Assembly: GCA_050952845.1 (NCBI GenBank)
Contig: JBMNLP010000001.1
Coordinates: forward strand, 2,480,001-2,544,000
Source of the DNA: JAGVSV01 sp050952845
GTDB lineage: Bacteria > Bacillota > Clostridia > Christensenellales > Aristaeellaceae
Direction: 5' to 3'
DNA: 64,000 nt
Numbering within the stretch: position 1 is the stretch's first letter; each line of letters opens with the position of its first letter. The position numbers and the translations under genes are program-made. Below the pieces are notes generated by a model, which saw nothing but the letters and a program-made list of their open reading frames with translations, had not been told where the DNA came from and searched no databases. Positions 43,137 through 51,879 of the stretch are shown piece after piece.

Positions 43137-43898
43137 TTGAAAAGGATCAAGTCTTTAGGTCAGTACCAGAAAGGCGTCCTGCTGGTTGTGACGGTTATGG
43201 TGCTGGTGTTTTCGGTGATCTACCCTATGGTGATCGCCCGGAAGGGCTTCGCATACAAGGGCGCCATCCTTGTCCCGGCTCAGGAAAACAGCAACACCAT
43301 ATATTCCGGCAACATCCAGGGGCAGCAGGCCCGCTTTACCGTGGATGCGGACAAGACGGTGGCGTTCCAATATGGCGAGAAGACCTACGGTCCCTATACC
43401 GTGCGGGAGGACCCCACCGCCATTCCGGAGCATGAGGCGGATGAGGATATGACGGGCATCGAACTTCGCCATGGAGAGGACATCCTCTTTCGCGGGGGCG
43501 TGCTGAACCTTGGAGACTTCCGTTGGCTGTACAACGAGGATGGAAGTGTTGAGAATATACGTATTTCAGCGATCACAGGCGATGGCATTGAACTGGATGA
43601 AAACGGGCGCGTTATTGACCCCATGGAACCTTCCGCTGCTGCCATATTGGATTTGATCGTTGGCCCTGAGCTGACGCATCGGGGGGAATGGCCCGCGTGG
43701 TTCGCCGGCTTGTTTCTCTGCCTGTTTACAGCGATGTCCATTCTGTTTGCGGATGAGCTGTTTCGCTGGAATCTATCCTTCCAGATTCGCAACGCAGACC
43801 AGGCCGAACCATCGGACTGGGAAATTGCAGGCCGGTATATCGCCTGGACTGTGCTGCCGGTTGCGGCGATGGTGATCTTTATCGTTGGGCTTCGATGA
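43137..43898 (+). CDS. Uncharacterised membrane protein with three helices
   Basis: 253 residues from a TTG start with GGAGG upstream. An N-terminal helix (GVLLVVTVMVLVFSVIYPMV) is followed by an extracytoplasmic beta-rich domain of about 130 residues (FTVDADKTVAFQYGEKTYGP). Two C-terminal helices follow (WFAGLFLCLFTAMSILFA and TVLPVAAMVIFIVGL). I recognise no named family; similar three-helix proteins occur in Clostridia. It probably belongs to the unit 42646-44617. Confidence 0.7.
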   Translation: MKRIKSLGQYQKGVLLVVTVMVLVFSVIYPMVIARKGFAYKGAILVPAQENSNTIYSGNIQGQQARFTVDADKTVAFQYGEKTYGPYTVREDPTAIPEHEADEDMTGIELRHGEDILFRGGVLNLGDFRWLYNEDGSVENIRISAITGDGIELDENGRVIDPMEPSAAAILDLIVGPELTHRGEWPAWFAGLFLCLFTAMSILFADELFRWNLSFQIRNADQAEPSDWEIAGRYIAWTVLPVAAMVIFIVGLR

Positions 43899-43945
43899 CA
43901 CAATCAGGATGCGAAGAATGATCGTAGAGCCGGGAGGAAAGTCGA

Positions 43946-44617
43946 ATGGATCAACAGCTTTTTATTCAAGCGGTGGTGAAATACCTGTCGGGGCTGATAT
44001 CGCTTTCGGCCCTGCTGTTTATTCCAGCAGGCACGCTTAAGTTTTGGAATGCGTGGCTGCTGATCGCTGTTCTGTTTATTCCCATGCTGCTGGTGGGCGT
44101 TGTTTTGGCAATCAAAAACCCGGAGCTTTTGCGCAAAAGACTCCACGCAAAAGAGAAAGAAGCGGAGCAAAAGAGCGTGATGTTTTTGAGCGCGCTTATG
44201 TTTGTCGCCGGTTTTGTTTTGGCGGGGCTGGATTACCGCTTTAAGTGGCTTGTTCTGCCCAAGGGCCTGGTTGTTGCGGCAACGGCGGTTTTCCTGTTTG
44301 CATACCTGCTCTATGCAGAGGTTTTGCGTGAAAACGCCTATCTTTCCAGGACAGTAGAGGTTCAGGAAAACCAAAAAGTTGTCGATACCGGGCTATACGG
44401 CATTGTAAGGCACCCGATGTATGCCGCTACGATCCTGCTGTTTTTGTCCATGCCCCTGGTGCTGGGCTCGTTGTTTTCGTTTTTTGTTTTTCTGATCTAC
44501 CCGGCGATCACGGTTAAAAGGATCAAAAACGAAGAAGAAGTTTTGGAGAAAGACTTGGCAGGCTATTCGGAGTATAAAACCCGCGTAAAGTACAGGCTGA
44601 TTCCCTTTGTTTGGTGA
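43946..44617 (+). CDS. Isoprenylcysteine carboxyl methyltransferase (ICMT)-like membrane protein
   Basis: 223 residues with five or six hydrophobic segments. The C-terminal ICMT/PEMT signature is VVDTGLYGIVRHPMYAATIL, then KRIKNEEEVLEKDLAGYSEY and KYRLIPFVW, which form the SAM-binding site. In bacteria these proteins methylate unknown lipid or small substrates. GGAGGAAAG precedes the ATG at about ten bases. Confidence 0.85.
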   Translation: MDQQLFIQAVVKYLSGLISLSALLFIPAGTLKFWNAWLLIAVLFIPMLLVGVVLAIKNPELLRKRLHAKEKEAEQKSVMFLSALMFVAGFVLAGLDYRFKWLVLPKGLVVAATAVFLFAYLLYAEVLRENAYLSRTVEVQENQKVVDTGLYGIVRHPMYAATILLFLSMPLVLGSLFSFFVFLIYPAITVKRIKNEEEVLEKDLAGYSEYKTRVKYRLIPFVW

Positions 44618-44701
44618 TGCATGTTTTGCATTCGCGTGAACAGCGACATAGCCAGCAGCTAAAAGGCAAGCCGGCGATCGCGCCATGACAAGTTCATTGC
44701 G

Positions 44702-45907
44702 CTAATTTGACACGCTGAAAACAAAGCTGGTTCCCTTCTCCGGCTGGCTGAAGGCTTTGAGCGAGGCTCCGTGCTGCCGTGCGATTTCAGCCGCGATGGG
44801 CAAGCCCAGCCCATAACCTCCTTTTGCCTTGCTGCGGGCTTCATCCACACGGTAGAAGCGGTCAAAGAGGTGGTTCAGGTGTTCCGGGGGGATATGTACG
44901 CCGGTGTTGTGAACGGTCAACGCCAGCTTGTCCGCATTTTTCTTTAACGTCACTTGAATGGCGCCTCCCTCAGGGGTGTATTTCACCGCATTGTCCAACA
45001 GGATGGACAGCAGCTGCCTGAGCAGGTCCTCATTGCCCTGCATCATCTGGTTGGGTGCAATGCTGGTGCTGAGCGTCAGGCTTTTTTCATAGGCAGGCGC
45101 TTCAAAGGTCAGCGATGTTTCATCAACGAGGTTCGACAGGTTGATGACTTCATATTCCGGGGGCATCAGCGCCTCATCCGACCGGGCGAGAAACAGAAGG
45201 CCCTCTACGAGCTTTTTCATGCTGAGCCCTGCCGTCCGCACGGCGGACAGCCACTGGCTGCTGCTCTGTTCTCCCTCTAAGATGTCAAGGTTTGCCAGCA
45301 TCACCGTCAGAGGTGTTTTCAGCTCATGGGATGCGTCGGAAACAAAGCGCTGCTGCTGTGCCCAGGCGGTTTTCGCCGGCTTGAGCGCGAGGTTGGACAG
45401 CAGCAGGGCCAGCAAAAAAAACAATCCCAGCGCCCCGACATAGACCAGCACCCAGGCCCATTGGCTGTTCCTCAGCTGCGCATATTCATTTTGCAGGTTG
45501 ACAAAGGCGATCCGGCTATCCTGCCTGGTATAGGCAATGCCCAGGTCTGCCCAGAAACCGGCGGGCAGGGCGGCAGCCTGCGCGCGCTGGCAAAGCGTCA
45601 GGAGCGTGTCTGAATCCATCTGCATCCAGGGGGTGATCAGCTCCCAGGTGCCGGCGCTGTTTTGGATAGCCGTGAAGGCAAGCTTGGACGGCTGCGGCCA
45701 CTGGCCGGGCGGCGGCAGATTGATGCGGAAGGATTCCCTGCGCTGCCTTTTGATATCGATCGACAGCTCAAGCTCAAGGGCGGCCTGATAATCCCGTGTG
45801 AACTGCGCGCGCGTGGAAATGATGCCCGCCAGCAACACGGCGGTTAAAATCAACACAACCAGCACCATGCTGATAAGTACGAATTTACGGCGCAGCGCTT
45901 TCAGCAT
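44702..45907 (-). CDS. Sensor histidine kinase, partner of the adjoining OmpR-type regulator
   Basis: 401 residues. Two membrane helices (about 8-30 and 150-172) flank a small sensor domain of about 120 residues. The phosphoacceptor is His194 in FVSDASHELKTPLTVMLAN. The ATPase motifs are LLSILLDNAVKYTPEGG and YGLGLPIAAEIA. It overlaps its regulator by seven bases and lies divergent from a MacAB-like efflux operon. It probably responds to envelope stress or a toxic compound and controls that operon. Confidence 0.92.
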   Translation of the reverse strand: MLKALRRKFVLISMVLVVLILTAVLLAGIISTRAQFTRDYQAALELELSIDIKRQRRESFRINLPPPGQWPQPSKLAFTAIQNSAGTWELITPWMQMDSDTLLTLCQRAQAAALPAGFWADLGIAYTRQDSRIAFVNLQNEYAQLRNSQWAWVLVYVGALGLFFLLALLLSNLALKPAKTAWAQQQRFVSDASHELKTPLTVMLANLDILEGEQSSSQWLSAVRTAGLSMKKLVEGLLFLARSDEALMPPEYEVINLSNLVDETSLTFEAPAYEKSLTLSTSIAPNQMMQGNEDLLRQLLSILLDNAVKYTPEGGAIQVTLKKNADKLALTVHNTGVHIPPEHLNHLFDRFYRVDEARSKAKGGYGLGLPIAAEIARQHGASLKAFSQPEKGTSFVFSVSN

Positions 45908-46581
45908 ACCGTATACTCCAACAGATAGCCCAGGCGGCGCTGGGCAACGATCTGTACCGCGCTGCCCAGATAGAACAGTTTTTTTCGCAGAAAGGAAATA
46001 TAGGCTTCTACATTGTTGTCAACCGCTTCGCTGTCTGCGCCCCACACCTTGATGATCAATTCCTCCTTGCTGATGATGTGTTGAGGGGGAAGGGACATCA
46101 ACAGGTGCATCACGTCCTGCTCTTTCCGGCAGAGGCGGATCTGCTTGTCCCGACAGGAAAGGGTGCTGGTGGCAAGGGACAGGGTGACATCGCCAAAGGT
46201 CACCGCGTCCATCTGCACCGCGCCCTGCCGCCGCAGCAGGGCGCGCACCCGCGCGAGCAGCTCCTCGGTGGTAAAGGGTTTGGTCAGGTAGTCATCCGCG
46301 CCGCTGTCCAGCCCACGCACCTTGTCTGCCACCTGGTCCCAGGCGGTCAGCATCAGGATGGGGACATCATGCCCCTCTTCGCGCAGGGTGGAAGCGATCT
46401 GAAACCCATTGAAACCGGGCAGCATCACATCCAGGATCAGCGCGTCATACTGTCCGCTGCGGGCATAGTCCAGGCCGGATTGGCCGTCATAGACCGCCTC
46501 TGCCGCATAATTCTGTCCCTGAAGCAGTTTGACCAAAGCGTTGGCCAGGCTTTCTTCGTCTTCGACAACTAAAATCCGCAA
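45901..46581 (-). CDS. OmpR-family response regulator
   Basis: 226 residues. The receiver domain has acidic residues at 7-8, Asp51 in ALILDVMLPGFNG and Lys in YLTKPF. The winged helix covers 125-226 (LCRKEQDVMHLLMSLPPQHI, EAYISFLRKKL). The start is TTG at 46581 after GGAGGGAG; the nearby ATG is out of frame. Promoter-proximal CTGAAA repeats upstream fit autoregulation. Confidence 0.92.
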   Translation of the reverse strand: MRILVVEDEESLANALVKLLQGQNYAAEAVYDGQSGLDYARSGQYDALILDVMLPGFNGFQIASTLREEGHDVPILMLTAWDQVADKVRGLDSGADDYLTKPFTTEELLARVRALLRRQGAVQMDAVTFGDVTLSLATSTLSCRDKQIRLCRKEQDVMHLLMSLPPQHIISKEELIIKVWGADSEAVDNNVEAYISFLRKKLFYLGSAVQIVAQRRLGYLLEYTVC

Positions 46582-46604
46582 GTCATTCTCCCTCCTCTTG
46601 CTCC

Positions 46605-46696
46605 ATTATAAGCCATGATATGAAATAATGCTGAAATGAACCTGAAAAAACACGGTATCCATTTTTCAGCATCATTTCAGCTTGCTTTGATAGGAT
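46605..46696. promoter_or_regulatory. Divergent promoter region with OmpR-type direct repeats
   Basis: Towards the regulator gene, TATAAT (46605-46610, minus) is preceded by three (A/C)TGAAA hexamers at 46620, 46631 and 46642, each 11 bp apart. Towards the efflux operon, TTTCAG occurs at 46664 and 46675, also 11 bp apart, before TAGGAT at 46691-46696. Hexamers on an 11-bp period are the usual layout for OmpR-class dimers. The two sets form an inverted pair, so one regulator could serve both promoters. Confidence 0.65.
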
Positions 46697-46735
46697 GCAC
46701 ACCGTGGAGCAAAACCCCCACAAAAAGGAGGCAGT

Positions 46736-48343
46736 ATGACACACAGATCATTCAAGCTCAGAAAAAACGCGCTTATTCTCTGCCTGATTTGGCTGATGCC
46801 GGTGATGGCGGCGGCTGCCAGCACATCAAGCCCGGCGGCGACGCCTGAATACGACGAGATCACGCTGGCGCTGGGCAGCGTGACCAAAACGGTGATCGCC
46901 ACCGGCGCTTTGCGCTTTGATCAGGAAGAAAGCCTGACGCTGCCCGAGGATATCACGCTGAGCGCCATCGAGGCCGTGCAGGGAGATGCCGTTGCCTCAG
47001 GGCAGGTGCTGGCGCACTATGACACCCAAGCCCTTCAGGACGCAATCGACGCAGCGCAGGCTGCCCTGGACGAGCAGGACGAAACCCTGCTGACGCTGCT
47101 GAGCCAGCAGAAGAGCGACCAGAGCATCCAACCAGCCATGGCAGGGGTTGTAAAGGTGATGAACCTTCAGGAAGGGAAGATGGTGCAGCAATGCCTGCAA
47201 GGCAAGCCGGCTGCCATCCTTTCAACCAACGGCCTGATGCAGGTGCATATCACACCCACGGCCACGCTGTCGCTGGGACAGACAGTGCAGGTGAAAGTGG
47301 GCGCACAAAATCAGATAGGCAGCGTGGCGCGCCTGATGGACGACGGCAGCGCGCTGATCACCTTCCCGGATACGCGCGCGCTGGTGGATGAAACAGTGCA
47401 GATTGCCTACAACGGGGGAACTGTGGGCGAGGGCAGCGCGCAAATCAGCCAGCCCTATGATCTGTACACCGATGTGGAGGGGGTGGTGGACAGCGTCTCC
47501 GTCAAAGTGAACGCTTCTGTCAAACCCAACTCCGTGCTGGCCAAGGTCACAAACGCCGAGCCTGCAACAGAATACCGGCAGGCGCTGGAGGAACGGGAGG
47601 ACAGGGCGCAGCAGCTGCAAAAGTTGCAGGCGCTGCTGGATGACCCGGTATACCGAAGCCCGATGGATGGCATTGTGTCAGAGGTGACAGCGCAGACAGG
47701 ACAGGCGCTGAGCAAGGGAGACTGCCTAATGAAGCTCTACCCCAACCAGGCGTTTGTGATGGATGTCGCGGTGGACGAGCTGGATATCCTGTCCGTGAAG
47801 GAAGGGCAGGAAGGAACGGTTGCGCTGGATGCGCTGCCGGATGTTCAGCTGCCTGTCAGGGTGGAGCGGATTTCCCGTTTGGGCAGCACCACATCAGGCA
47901 TCACCAACTACACGGTGACGCTGTCGATACAGGAGGACAGCCGCCTGCTAAGCGGCATGAACGGCACGATGACATTGATCGTTGGCGAAGAAGCAGGCAC
48001 GGTGCTGGTGCCGCTGGTTGCGCTGATGAACGACAGGCAGGGCAACTATGTGCTGCTCAAGGATGATACGCTGGCTGCCGATGCTGCTCAAACAGGGATC
48101 AAAACCTATGTACAGGTAGGGCTTTCCGATGCCAACTATGCGGCGGTCATTTCCGACCTTCAGGCGGGGGATGTGGTGCTGGTGCGGGCCGGCGCCATGG
48201 CGCAGACAGACAACAGCCAGCGCCCGCAGATGCCGGACTTTGGTCAGATGCCGGACTTTGACCAGATGCCGCCTCCTGGAGACGGTATGCCCGGCGGCGG
48301 ACCGGGCGGCAATTTCCAGCCTGGCGGAGGGCAGCGCCCATGA
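46736..48343 (+). CDS. Efflux membrane-fusion (HlyD/MacA-like) adaptor
   Basis: 535 residues. A signal peptide (KNALILCLIWLMPVMAAAAS) is followed by biotinyl-lipoyl halves (VQGDAVASGQVLAHYDT and ... DGIVSEVTAQTGQALSKGD), a short coiled-coil hairpin (about 265-300) and a beta-barrel domain (VDELDILSVKEGQEGTVALD, VLVPLVALMND). The C-terminus is a Met/Pro/Gly-rich tail with MPDFGQMPDFDQMPPPGDG. It would link the ABC pump to the cell exterior. AAAGGAGG precedes the ATG. It overlaps the ATPase gene by four bases. Confidence 0.88.
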   Translation: MTHRSFKLRKNALILCLIWLMPVMAAAASTSSPAATPEYDEITLALGSVTKTVIATGALRFDQEESLTLPEDITLSAIEAVQGDAVASGQVLAHYDTQALQDAIDAAQAALDEQDETLLTLLSQQKSDQSIQPAMAGVVKVMNLQEGKMVQQCLQGKPAAILSTNGLMQVHITPTATLSLGQTVQVKVGAQNQIGSVARLMDDGSALITFPDTRALVDETVQIAYNGGTVGEGSAQISQPYDLYTDVEGVVDSVSVKVNASVKPNSVLAKVTNAEPATEYRQALEEREDRAQQLQKLQALLDDPVYRSPMDGIVSEVTAQTGQALSKGDCLMKLYPNQAFVMDVAVDELDILSVKEGQEGTVALDALPDVQLPVRVERISRLGSTTSGITNYTVTLSIQEDSRLLSGMNGTMTLIVGEEAGTVLVPLVALMNDRQGNYVLLKDDTLAADAAQTGIKTYVQVGLSDANYAAVISDLQAGDVVLVRAGAMAQTDNSQRPQMPDFGQMPDFDQMPPPGDGMPGGGPGGNFQPGGGQRP

Positions 48344-49026
48344 TCCATATGCGGGACATCAACAAGTACTATCGGCTGGGCGGGGAGAAGGTCCACGCGC
48401 TGAACCAGGTCAGCTTTGACATAGATGACGGCGAATATGTGGCCATTATCGGTCCCAGCGGCAGCGGAAAATCCACCCTGATGAATATTATCGGCTGCCT
48501 GGATGTGCAGGACAGCGGCACCTATTGCCTGGCAGGAACGGACACCAGCCGGTATACCGCCAAGCAGCTTGCCCGGCTTCGCAGCACGCACATTGGCTTT
48601 ATCTTTCAGGGCTTCAACCTGCTGGGAAGATTGAATGCGCTGGAGAATGTGGAGCTGCCGCTCATCTATCAGGGCGTCGGCCGCAGGCAGAGGAGGCGGC
48701 AGGCGGAGGAAGCGCTTGGCAGCGTTGGCTTGGCAGACCGCATGAAGCACCGTCCCTCGCAGCTTTCCGGCGGCCAGCAGCAGCGGGTTGCCATTGCCCG
48801 GGCGCTTGTTGCCAAGCCACACCTGATTCTGGCGGACGAGCCCACCGGCAACCTGGATACGGCCACGGGGGCGGAGATCATGGGCTTGTTTGAACAGCTC
48901 CACGATCAGGGCAACACCATTGTGCTGATTACCCATGACCCGGGGATTGCTGCCCGCGCACAGCGCGCTCTGCGCATTGTGGACGGCAAAATCGGGCAAT
49001 CGGAAAACCGGGAGGGCAAACCATGA
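48340..49026 (+). CDS. MacB/LolD-type ABC transporter ATP-binding protein
   Basis: 228 residues. Walker A IGPSGSGKSTLMNIIG, Q-loop FIFQGFNLL, signature LSGGQQQRVAIARAL, Walker B LILADEPTGNLD and switch His in VLITHDPG are all intact. It powers the permease encoded next, with which it overlaps by four bases. The most likely role is export of an antimicrobial peptide or other toxic compound. Confidence 0.94.
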   Translation: MIHMRDINKYYRLGGEKVHALNQVSFDIDDGEYVAIIGPSGSGKSTLMNIIGCLDVQDSGTYCLAGTDTSRYTAKQLARLRSTHIGFIFQGFNLLGRLNALENVELPLIYQGVGRRQRRRQAEEALGSVGLADRMKHRPSQLSGGQQQRVAIARALVAKPHLILADEPTGNLDTATGAEIMGLFEQLHDQGNTIVLITHDPGIAARAQRALRIVDGKIGQSENREGKP

Positions 49027-50192
49027 ACTCAATACAAATGGCGTTCAAATCCATTATGGGCAACAAAATGCGCTCCTTTTTAACGATGCTGGGCATCATC
49101 ATAGGCGTTGCGTCTGTGGTGATCCTGGTGTCCATCGGCCAGGGAGCGAACCAATCTGTGAGCGACAGCATTCAGAAGATGGGAACCAACCTGCTGAGCG
49201 TCAACATCAACATGCGCCGCAACAATCCCATCACATTGAAGCGCGTGAAAGAGATGCGCCTGCTGGAAGGCGTGGCGCAGGCAAGTCCGTTTTCCATGAG
49301 CTCCGGTACGCTCAAGGCAGGCCTCCAGCAGTATGAGGATGGCTCCATCATTGCAACCACCCCGGGCTATGATGTGATACGCAACTATTCCCTGGCGCAG
49401 GGGCGCTTTTTGACGGAGCCTGATGTGAACAACCGCAGCTTTGTCGCGGTGTTGGGACAGGAAGCGGCTGAAGAGCTGTTTGGCAGCGTCCGCGCGGTGG
49501 GGGAAACGTTCACCTGGAAGGGGTATCCGTTTACGGTGGTAGGCGTTTTGAACGAAATTGGCACCAGCATGGCAGGCTCGGGGGATAATTTGATCCTGAT
49601 TCCTTACACCGTGGGGGAGCGGCTGTTTCAGCGCAAGGGCATCAGCAGCGTCTATGTGTCCGCCTTATCGGCAGAGGACGTGGATACGGCGCAGGAAAGC
49701 CTGACCGCCTACATGGACGCGCTGATGGTGGGCGCCTCTTCCTCAACCACCTATAACATTTACAATCAGACCACCGCTTTGGAAACGCTGAACACCGCCA
49801 CCGCCACGCTGACCCTGATGCTGGGTGGCATTGCAGCGATCTCCCTGCTGGTGGGCGGCATCGGCATCATGAACATCATGCTGGTATCGGTTTCCGAGCG
49901 CACCCGTGAAATCGGCATCCGCAAAGCCATCGGCGCTTCCCGGCGCAATATTCTCAGTCAGTTCCTGGTGGAGGCGCTGGTGGTCAGCCTGATTGGCGGG
50001 CTGATAGGCCTGGGCGTCAGCGCGCTGGCTACGCATTTGCTGTCCCCCGTGCTGAAGATGACGCTTCAGATTTCGCCCTTGATTGCGGCGGTAGCGCTTG
50101 TTTTCTCGCTGACGATCGGCATCGTGTTCGGCTTGTACCCGGCCAACAAAGCCTCCAGGCTGCTGCCGGTGCTGGCGCTGAGGCATGAGTAA
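49023..50192 (+). CDS. MacB-like ABC transporter permease
   Basis: 389 residues. The N-terminal helix (SFLTMLGIIIGVASVVILVS), an extracytoplasmic MacB_PCD domain (about 45-260) and three C-terminal helices of the FtsX fold (GGIAAISLLVGGIGIMNIML, FLVEALVVSLIGGLIGLGVS, IAAVALVFSLTIGIVFGLYP) are in order. SERTREIGIRKAIGASRRNI is the coupling region. It forms the mechanotransmission pump with the ATPase and adaptor. It is the last gene of the efflux operon. Confidence 0.93.
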   Translation: MNSIQMAFKSIMGNKMRSFLTMLGIIIGVASVVILVSIGQGANQSVSDSIQKMGTNLLSVNINMRRNNPITLKRVKEMRLLEGVAQASPFSMSSGTLKAGLQQYEDGSIIATTPGYDVIRNYSLAQGRFLTEPDVNNRSFVAVLGQEAAEELFGSVRAVGETFTWKGYPFTVVGVLNEIGTSMAGSGDNLILIPYTVGERLFQRKGISSVYVSALSAEDVDTAQESLTAYMDALMVGASSSTTYNIYNQTTALETLNTATATLTLMLGGIAAISLLVGGIGIMNIMLVSVSERTREIGIRKAIGASRRNILSQFLVEALVVSLIGGLIGLGVSALATHLLSPVLKMTLQISPLIAAVALVFSLTIGIVFGLYPANKASRLLPVLALRHE

Positions 50193-50282
50193 ATGCTCCT
50201 GGAGCAGAGCGACACGTTGAATCTGTCAGGATTCCCAAGAAACTGTTCGTTGCTGTGAAGTAAATTTACTGATCATTTTGTT

Positions 50283-50504
50283 CTAAAGCAATACGCCCAG
50301 ATATCCTACAACGGGCCCTGCAAATATGGCGAGATAGATCAGCGTAATCTACGGCTGATAATCCACATGGAATTCCCGGAGGGACAGGCTCCACGGGTGT
50401 TTGATCAGCACCCAGCCGAACACGTCAAACACAATGCAGATGCCCGACCAGACCGCGCCTGTAATCAGCGCCTCCTTCAAGGTGGGCTCGGCAAGGCAGC
50501 TCAT
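50283..50504 (-). pseudogene. Short membrane-protein gene broken by an in-frame TAG
   Basis: The minus-strand frame from the ATG at 50504 reads MSCLAEPTLKEALITGAV, CIVFDVFGWVLIKHPW and VDYQP. It then meets TAG (50349-50351) and continues in phase with ITLIYLAIFAGPVVGYLG to a final stop. The continuation is plainly protein-like, so a Trp codon was probably lost to a stop. It lies seven bases after the flavodoxin-like gene and likely shared its transcript. Confidence 0.5.
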
Positions 50505-50510
50505 GAACAG

Positions 50511-51035
50511 CTACCGGTTCAGGTATTCAATCATCGGCGCAATATACTTCCTGTCCGTCCAATCGCAGCTTTGATCACCTGCCGCCATGAGCGCCTTTTC
50601 CCACACTTCATACGTTGCCGGGTCCTTCTTCGCAATCATTTTGCGCAGGAGTTTGCACATCGTGCGATCGATCAGGTTCATTTTTTCCAAATTCCAGGCG
50701 CCGCGGCAATAGAAGCAGGGGATGCCCGACAGCTCATCCTTCAGGTTGTGGGCAACGATTGTGCGGAAAGCCTCTTCATCATAAGGCGATGCCCCAACAC
50801 AAAAGACAAGCAGCGTTTTGTCCTCCAATGCGTCAACGTGCTTTTTAAGGAAGGAGAGCCCTGCGATGCCGGAGGCGTAAATGCCCCCGCCCAAGATGAG
50901 CACGTCATAGCCTCTTACATCCTCGATGCCGGCTTGCTTCACCTCCATGACAGCGAACCCGGTGTCTTCAGCAAGCCAATGGGCATACTTCTTTGTGGCG
51001 CTGTACTTTGATTGATATAAAACGATTCCTTTCAT
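50511..51035 (-). CDS. Flavodoxin-domain protein (HemG-like)
   Basis: 174 residues. The FMN phosphate loop is VLYQSKYSATKKYAHWLA, followed by YDVLILGGGIYASGIAGLSF and TLLVFCVGASPYDEE. It resembles the flavodoxin-domain protein group that includes HemG-type oxidases. No membrane segment is seen. It probably acts as an electron carrier or reductase; partner unknown. Its downstream companion membrane gene appears broken. Confidence 0.8.
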   Translation of the reverse strand: MKGIVLYQSKYSATKKYAHWLAEDTGFAVMEVKQAGIEDVRGYDVLILGGGIYASGIAGLSFLKKHVDALEDKTLLVFCVGASPYDEEAFRTIVAHNLKDELSGIPCFYCRGAWNLEKMNLIDRTMCKLLRKMIAKKDPATYEVWEKALMAAGDQSCDWTDRKYIAPMIEYLNR

Positions 51036-51192
51036 GGATACTCCCTTTCCTGAGCCGACCTGTCCTTCCAGCGCTTTCCCGTCATGCCCATTATACTGCT
51101 TGCAGCGCCCTGTATATTATGATTATGTAAAATGCAGGTAAAATGTTCGTGCATTGTGTGCACGCCATGCGTTCAAGCCGAAAAATCGCGCC

Positions 51193-51221
51193 TTGACAAC
51201 AGGCATTCCGTTCGGTAAAAT
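51193..51221 (+). promoter_or_regulatory. Promoter of the TetR-hydrolase pair
   Basis: TTGACA and TAAAAT are separated by 17 bases, 33 bases before the TetR start. Confidence 0.75.
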
Positions 51222-51226
51222 GACTT

Positions 51227-51239
51227 TGAACAACGTTCA
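51227..51239. promoter_or_regulatory. Probable TetR-type operator
   Basis: TGAAC-AAC-GTTCA is a perfect inverted repeat lying just after the -10 box and before the TetR gene. This is a position where binding would block transcription (autoregulation). Confidence 0.5.
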
Positions 51240-51254
51240 GGAAAGGGAGTCGCT

Positions 51255-51854
51255 ATGAAGGACGCCATGCAAAACCACCCGAACATCAAGGAAAAAATCA
51301 TCAGCGCGACCATCTCGCTGATCGAAAGCTCAGACGGTATGGTGGAAAACATCACCGTGCGGGACATCGCCCGGCAGGCCGGCGTTGCCGTCGGGCTCAT
51401 CAACTACCATTTCGCTTCTAAAAAGAATTTGATTGAGGTGTGCGTCCAGCGCATCATCTCCCATGCCATGGGGACGTTTGCCGCGGCGGAGCATGCTGCG
51501 GATACACGAAGCGCTGCGCACAGGCGGCAGGAGGGCATGGCATCCTTCACGGCAAGGGTGTTCGCGTTTCTGCTCCACCACCCTGAGATCGCCAAAATCT
51601 CCATGCTGGGCGACCTAGCGCAGCCCGGCCCGGACAGCAACTCCTCCGTGAGCTATCGGGCCATCATGAAGGCTATTCCGGATGCGGAGCCGGAAAACCT
51701 CAGAAAAACAAAGGCTTTCATGCTGTTGTCAACCATTCAGTCCGCTTTTTTAAACCGCCACATCAGCCATGAGCTTTTGGGCTGTGATCTCAACGATGAA
51801 AAAAACGCCTGCGATTTTTTCCGGCTTGTAACAGACGTGCTGAAGTTGATATGA
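51255..51854 (+). CDS. TetR-family transcriptional regulator
   Basis: 199 residues. The N-terminal helix-turn-helix is VRDIARQAGVAVGLINYHFA with SKKNLIEVCV after it. The ligand domain is helical and unassigned. GGAAAGGG precedes the ATG. The gene has its own promoter and a palindrome that could be its operator. It is followed 25 bp later by a hydrolase, which it likely regulates in response to a small molecule. Confidence 0.9.
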   Translation: MKDAMQNHPNIKEKIISATISLIESSDGMVENITVRDIARQAGVAVGLINYHFASKKNLIEVCVQRIISHAMGTFAAAEHAADTRSAAHRRQEGMASFTARVFAFLLHHPEIAKISMLGDLAQPGPDSNSSVSYRAIMKAIPDAEPENLRKTKAFMLLSTIQSAFLNRHISHELLGCDLNDEKNACDFFRLVTDVLKLI

Positions 51855-51879
51855 ATATAGGAACAAGAGGTCGTCCACG

